Assembly: GCF_001550095.1 (NCBI RefSeq)
Contig: NZ_LRUC01000043.1
Location: forward strand, 1 to 47,769
Reading direction: 5' to 3'
From: Celeribacter ethanolicus
GTDB taxonomy: Bacteria > Pseudomonadota > Alphaproteobacteria > Rhodobacterales > Rhodobacteraceae
DNA: 47,769 bases
In this document: piece after piece, positions 46,390-47,769 of the stretch
How the letters are laid out: each line of letters begins with the position of its first letter
How positions within the stretch are numbered: position 1 is the first letter of the stretch
Notes under the pieces: model-generated
What the model was told of the DNA's origin: nothing
The model's database searches: none
What the model saw: the letters and a program-made list of their open reading frames with translations, nothing else
Translations under genes and position numbers: made by a program

Positions 46390-47769
46390 TCAAATATGCA
46401 GCGCCCGACCGTAAGCCGCCAACACCGCCTCATGCATCATTTCCGACATCGTCGGGTGCGGGAAGACCGTGTTCATCAGCTCTTCTTCCGTCGTCTCCAA
46501 CGTCCGCCCGATCACGTAGCCCTGGATCATTTCCGTCACCTCGGCGCCCACCATATGCGCGCCCAAAAGCTCGCCCGTCTTGGCGTCGAACACGGTTTTC
46601 ACCAGACCCTCGGCCTCGCCCATGGCGACGGCTTTGCCGTTGCCGATAAAGGGAAATTTGCCGACTTTGATCTCGTAACCCGCCTCTTTCGCCTTGTCTT
46701 CCGTCAGCCCCACAGAGGCCACTTGCGGGTGGCAATAGGTGCAGCCCGCGATCGAGTTCGGCTTGATCGGATGCGGGTGGAGGCCCGCGATCAGCTCGGC
46801 GACCATGACGCCTTCGTGCGACGCTTTGTGGGCCAGCCAAGGCGCGCCCGCGATGTCGCCGATGGCGAACAATCCGTCGACGCCCGTGCGGCAGAATTCG
46901 TCAGTCACGACATGCGTGCGGTCGATTTTCACGCCCGCCTCCTCGAGGCCCAGACCCTCGACATTGCCGACGATGCCGACCGCGGAAATCACCGTGTCGA
47001 ACTCTTCGGTGGTGACTTTGCCGTCGGCTTCAAAATGCGCTGTGACCTTGCCTTTTGCACGGTCGAGTTTCTTCACGGTCGTCTTTTGCAGGATCTTCAT
47101 CCCCTGCTTTTCGAACTGCTTTTTGGCGAAGGCGGAGATGTCTTTGTCTTCGACCGGCAGCACGCGATCCATCACTTCGACGACCGTCGTGTCGGCGCCC
47201 AAAGTGTTGTAAAAGCTCGCGAATTCAATGCCGATTGCGCCCGATCCGATGACCAGCAACTTCTTCGGCATCCGCGTCGGCACCAGAGCGTGGCGGTAGG
47301 TCCAGACCAGATCGCCGTCGGCCTCCAGCCCCGGCAGCTCACGCGCCCGCGCGCCGGTGGCGACGATGATGTTTTTGGCGGTCAAAGTCTCGGTGCCCTT
47401 GTCGGTTTTGACCTCGACCTTGCCTTTGCCCGCGAGCTTGGCCTCGCCCATGATCGCGGTGACTTTGTTCTTTTTGAACAGGGTCTTGATGCCGCCGTTC
47501 ATCTGCGCCGCGACACCGCGCGAGCGCTTGACGATGGCGTCGAGATCAAAGCCGATGTCCCCCGCCGACAGACCGAATTCCTTGGCGCGGTGCATCTGGT
47601 GATAGACTTCCGCCGAGCGCAACAGCGCCTTGGTCGGAATGCAGCCCCAGTTCAGACAAATCCCGCCAAGGTTTTCGCGCTCGACACAGGCGACCTTGAG
47701 GCCAAGCTGCGCCGCACGAATGGCCGCAACATAGCCACCGGGGCCAGCGCCGATGACCACGAGGTCGAA
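46390..47769 (-). CDS. lpdA: Dihydrolipoyl dehydrogenase (E3), N-terminus cut by the window edge
   Basis: 459 codons are visible; a few N-terminal residues lie to the right. The FAD-binding GAGPGGYVAAIRAAQLG opens the visible part, then the redox-active disulfide Cys-x4-Cys in GGICLNWGCIPTKAL, the NAD-binding VIGSGAIGIEFASFYNTLGA, the second FAD motif GLFAIGDIAG and the catalytic His-Glu pair HPHPTMSE near the C-terminus. It reoxidises lipoyl groups of pyruvate or 2-oxoglutarate dehydrogenase. The neighbouring complex genes are outside the window. Confidence 0.97.
   Translation of the reverse strand, partial: FDLVVIGAGPGGYVAAIRAAQLGLKVACVERENLGGICLNWGCIPTKALLRSAEVYHQMHRAKEFGLSAGDIGFDLDAIVKRSRGVAAQMNGGIKTLFKKNKVTAIMGEAKLAGKGKVEVKTDKGTETLTAKNIIVATGARARELPGLEADGDLVWTYRHALVPTRMPKKLLVIGSGAIGIEFASFYNTLGADTTVVEVMDRVLPVEDKDISAFAKKQFEKQGMKILQKTTVKKLDRAKGKVTAHFEADGKVTTEEFDTVISAVGIVGNVEGLGLEEAGVKIDRTHVVTDEFCRTGVDGLFAIGDIAGAPWLAHKASHEGVMVAELIAGLHPHPIKPNSIAGCTYCHPQVASVGLTEDKAKEAGYEIKVGKFPFIGNGKAVAMGEAEGLVKTVFDAKTGELLGAHMVGAEVTEMIQGYVIGRTLETTEEELMNTVFPHPTMSEMMHEAVLAAYGRALHI

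Overview
The window is typical chromosome of an alphaproteobacterium of the Rhodobacteraceae (Roseobacter-type). The basis is high GC with GC-rich third codon positions, a glnB-glnA pair, the gene order yajC-secDF-Mth938-ccmABCDG, an alphaproteobacterial LexA box (GTTC-N7-GTTC) in front of uvrA, and several small gene families (DUF1284, DUF6314, DUF1223) that I associate with this group. No species is assigned.

Region 1, positions 1-7257, is accessory DNA. A vgrG (type VI secretion spike) is cut by the left edge. A leftward cassette follows: an XRE-type regulator, a small two-helix membrane protein, and the type III methyltransferase mod overlapping the restriction subunit res. Divergent from the regulator are two small helix-turn-helix genes (excisionase-like and AlpA-like) and a tyrosine integrase. 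The integrase stops 8 bases short of the encoded CCA of a tRNA-Leu(UAG) gene. This is the layout of an integrated element in a tRNA 3' end, with the regulator placed between the mobility and restriction operons. I could not find the second attachment site, so the left boundary, and whether vgrG belongs to the element, stay open.

Region 2, 7258-18121, is core genome: a tiny Hint-domain protein, nnr (metabolite repair, with an AT-rich middle third), glnB-glnA with an NtrC-like site, DUF1284, a Cys-rich secreted peptide, DUF6314 and GAF-domain genes divergent from purB, a 54-residue secreted peptide whose ribosome site is buried in a hairpin, an isolated fliG, a DMT exporter and an LpxL-type acyltransferase.

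Region 3, 18145-30761: a DUF1223 thioredoxin-like protein, then acnB and acnA back to back and divergent (two non-homologous-architecture aconitases sharing one 335-base control region), a TPR protein, a leftward group of GST, flavin reductase and a DUF3445 haem N-demethylase homologue, a YafY/WYL regulator divergent from the GST, an ArsC-like reductase, and metY with a leader able to sequester its Shine-Dalgarno sequence.

Region 4, 30823-37880, all leftward: gloA, yajC, fused secDF, an Mth938-like assembly protein, the cytochrome c haem export and reduction genes ccmA, ccmB, ccmC, ccmD and ccmG with overlapping ends, and a small membrane protein. Protein translocation (YajC/SecDF) and periplasmic cytochrome c maturation are thus side by side.

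Region 5, 38043-47769: serS, a TspO-like membrane protein, a leftward uvrA-nudix-patatin operon with an SOS box, a rhodanese, a LysR regulator, a DUF2007 protein and lpd, which runs off the right edge. Four copies of a short motif (TTGAGTATTT...CAAAGGA) recur, three of them directly attached to terminator hairpins.
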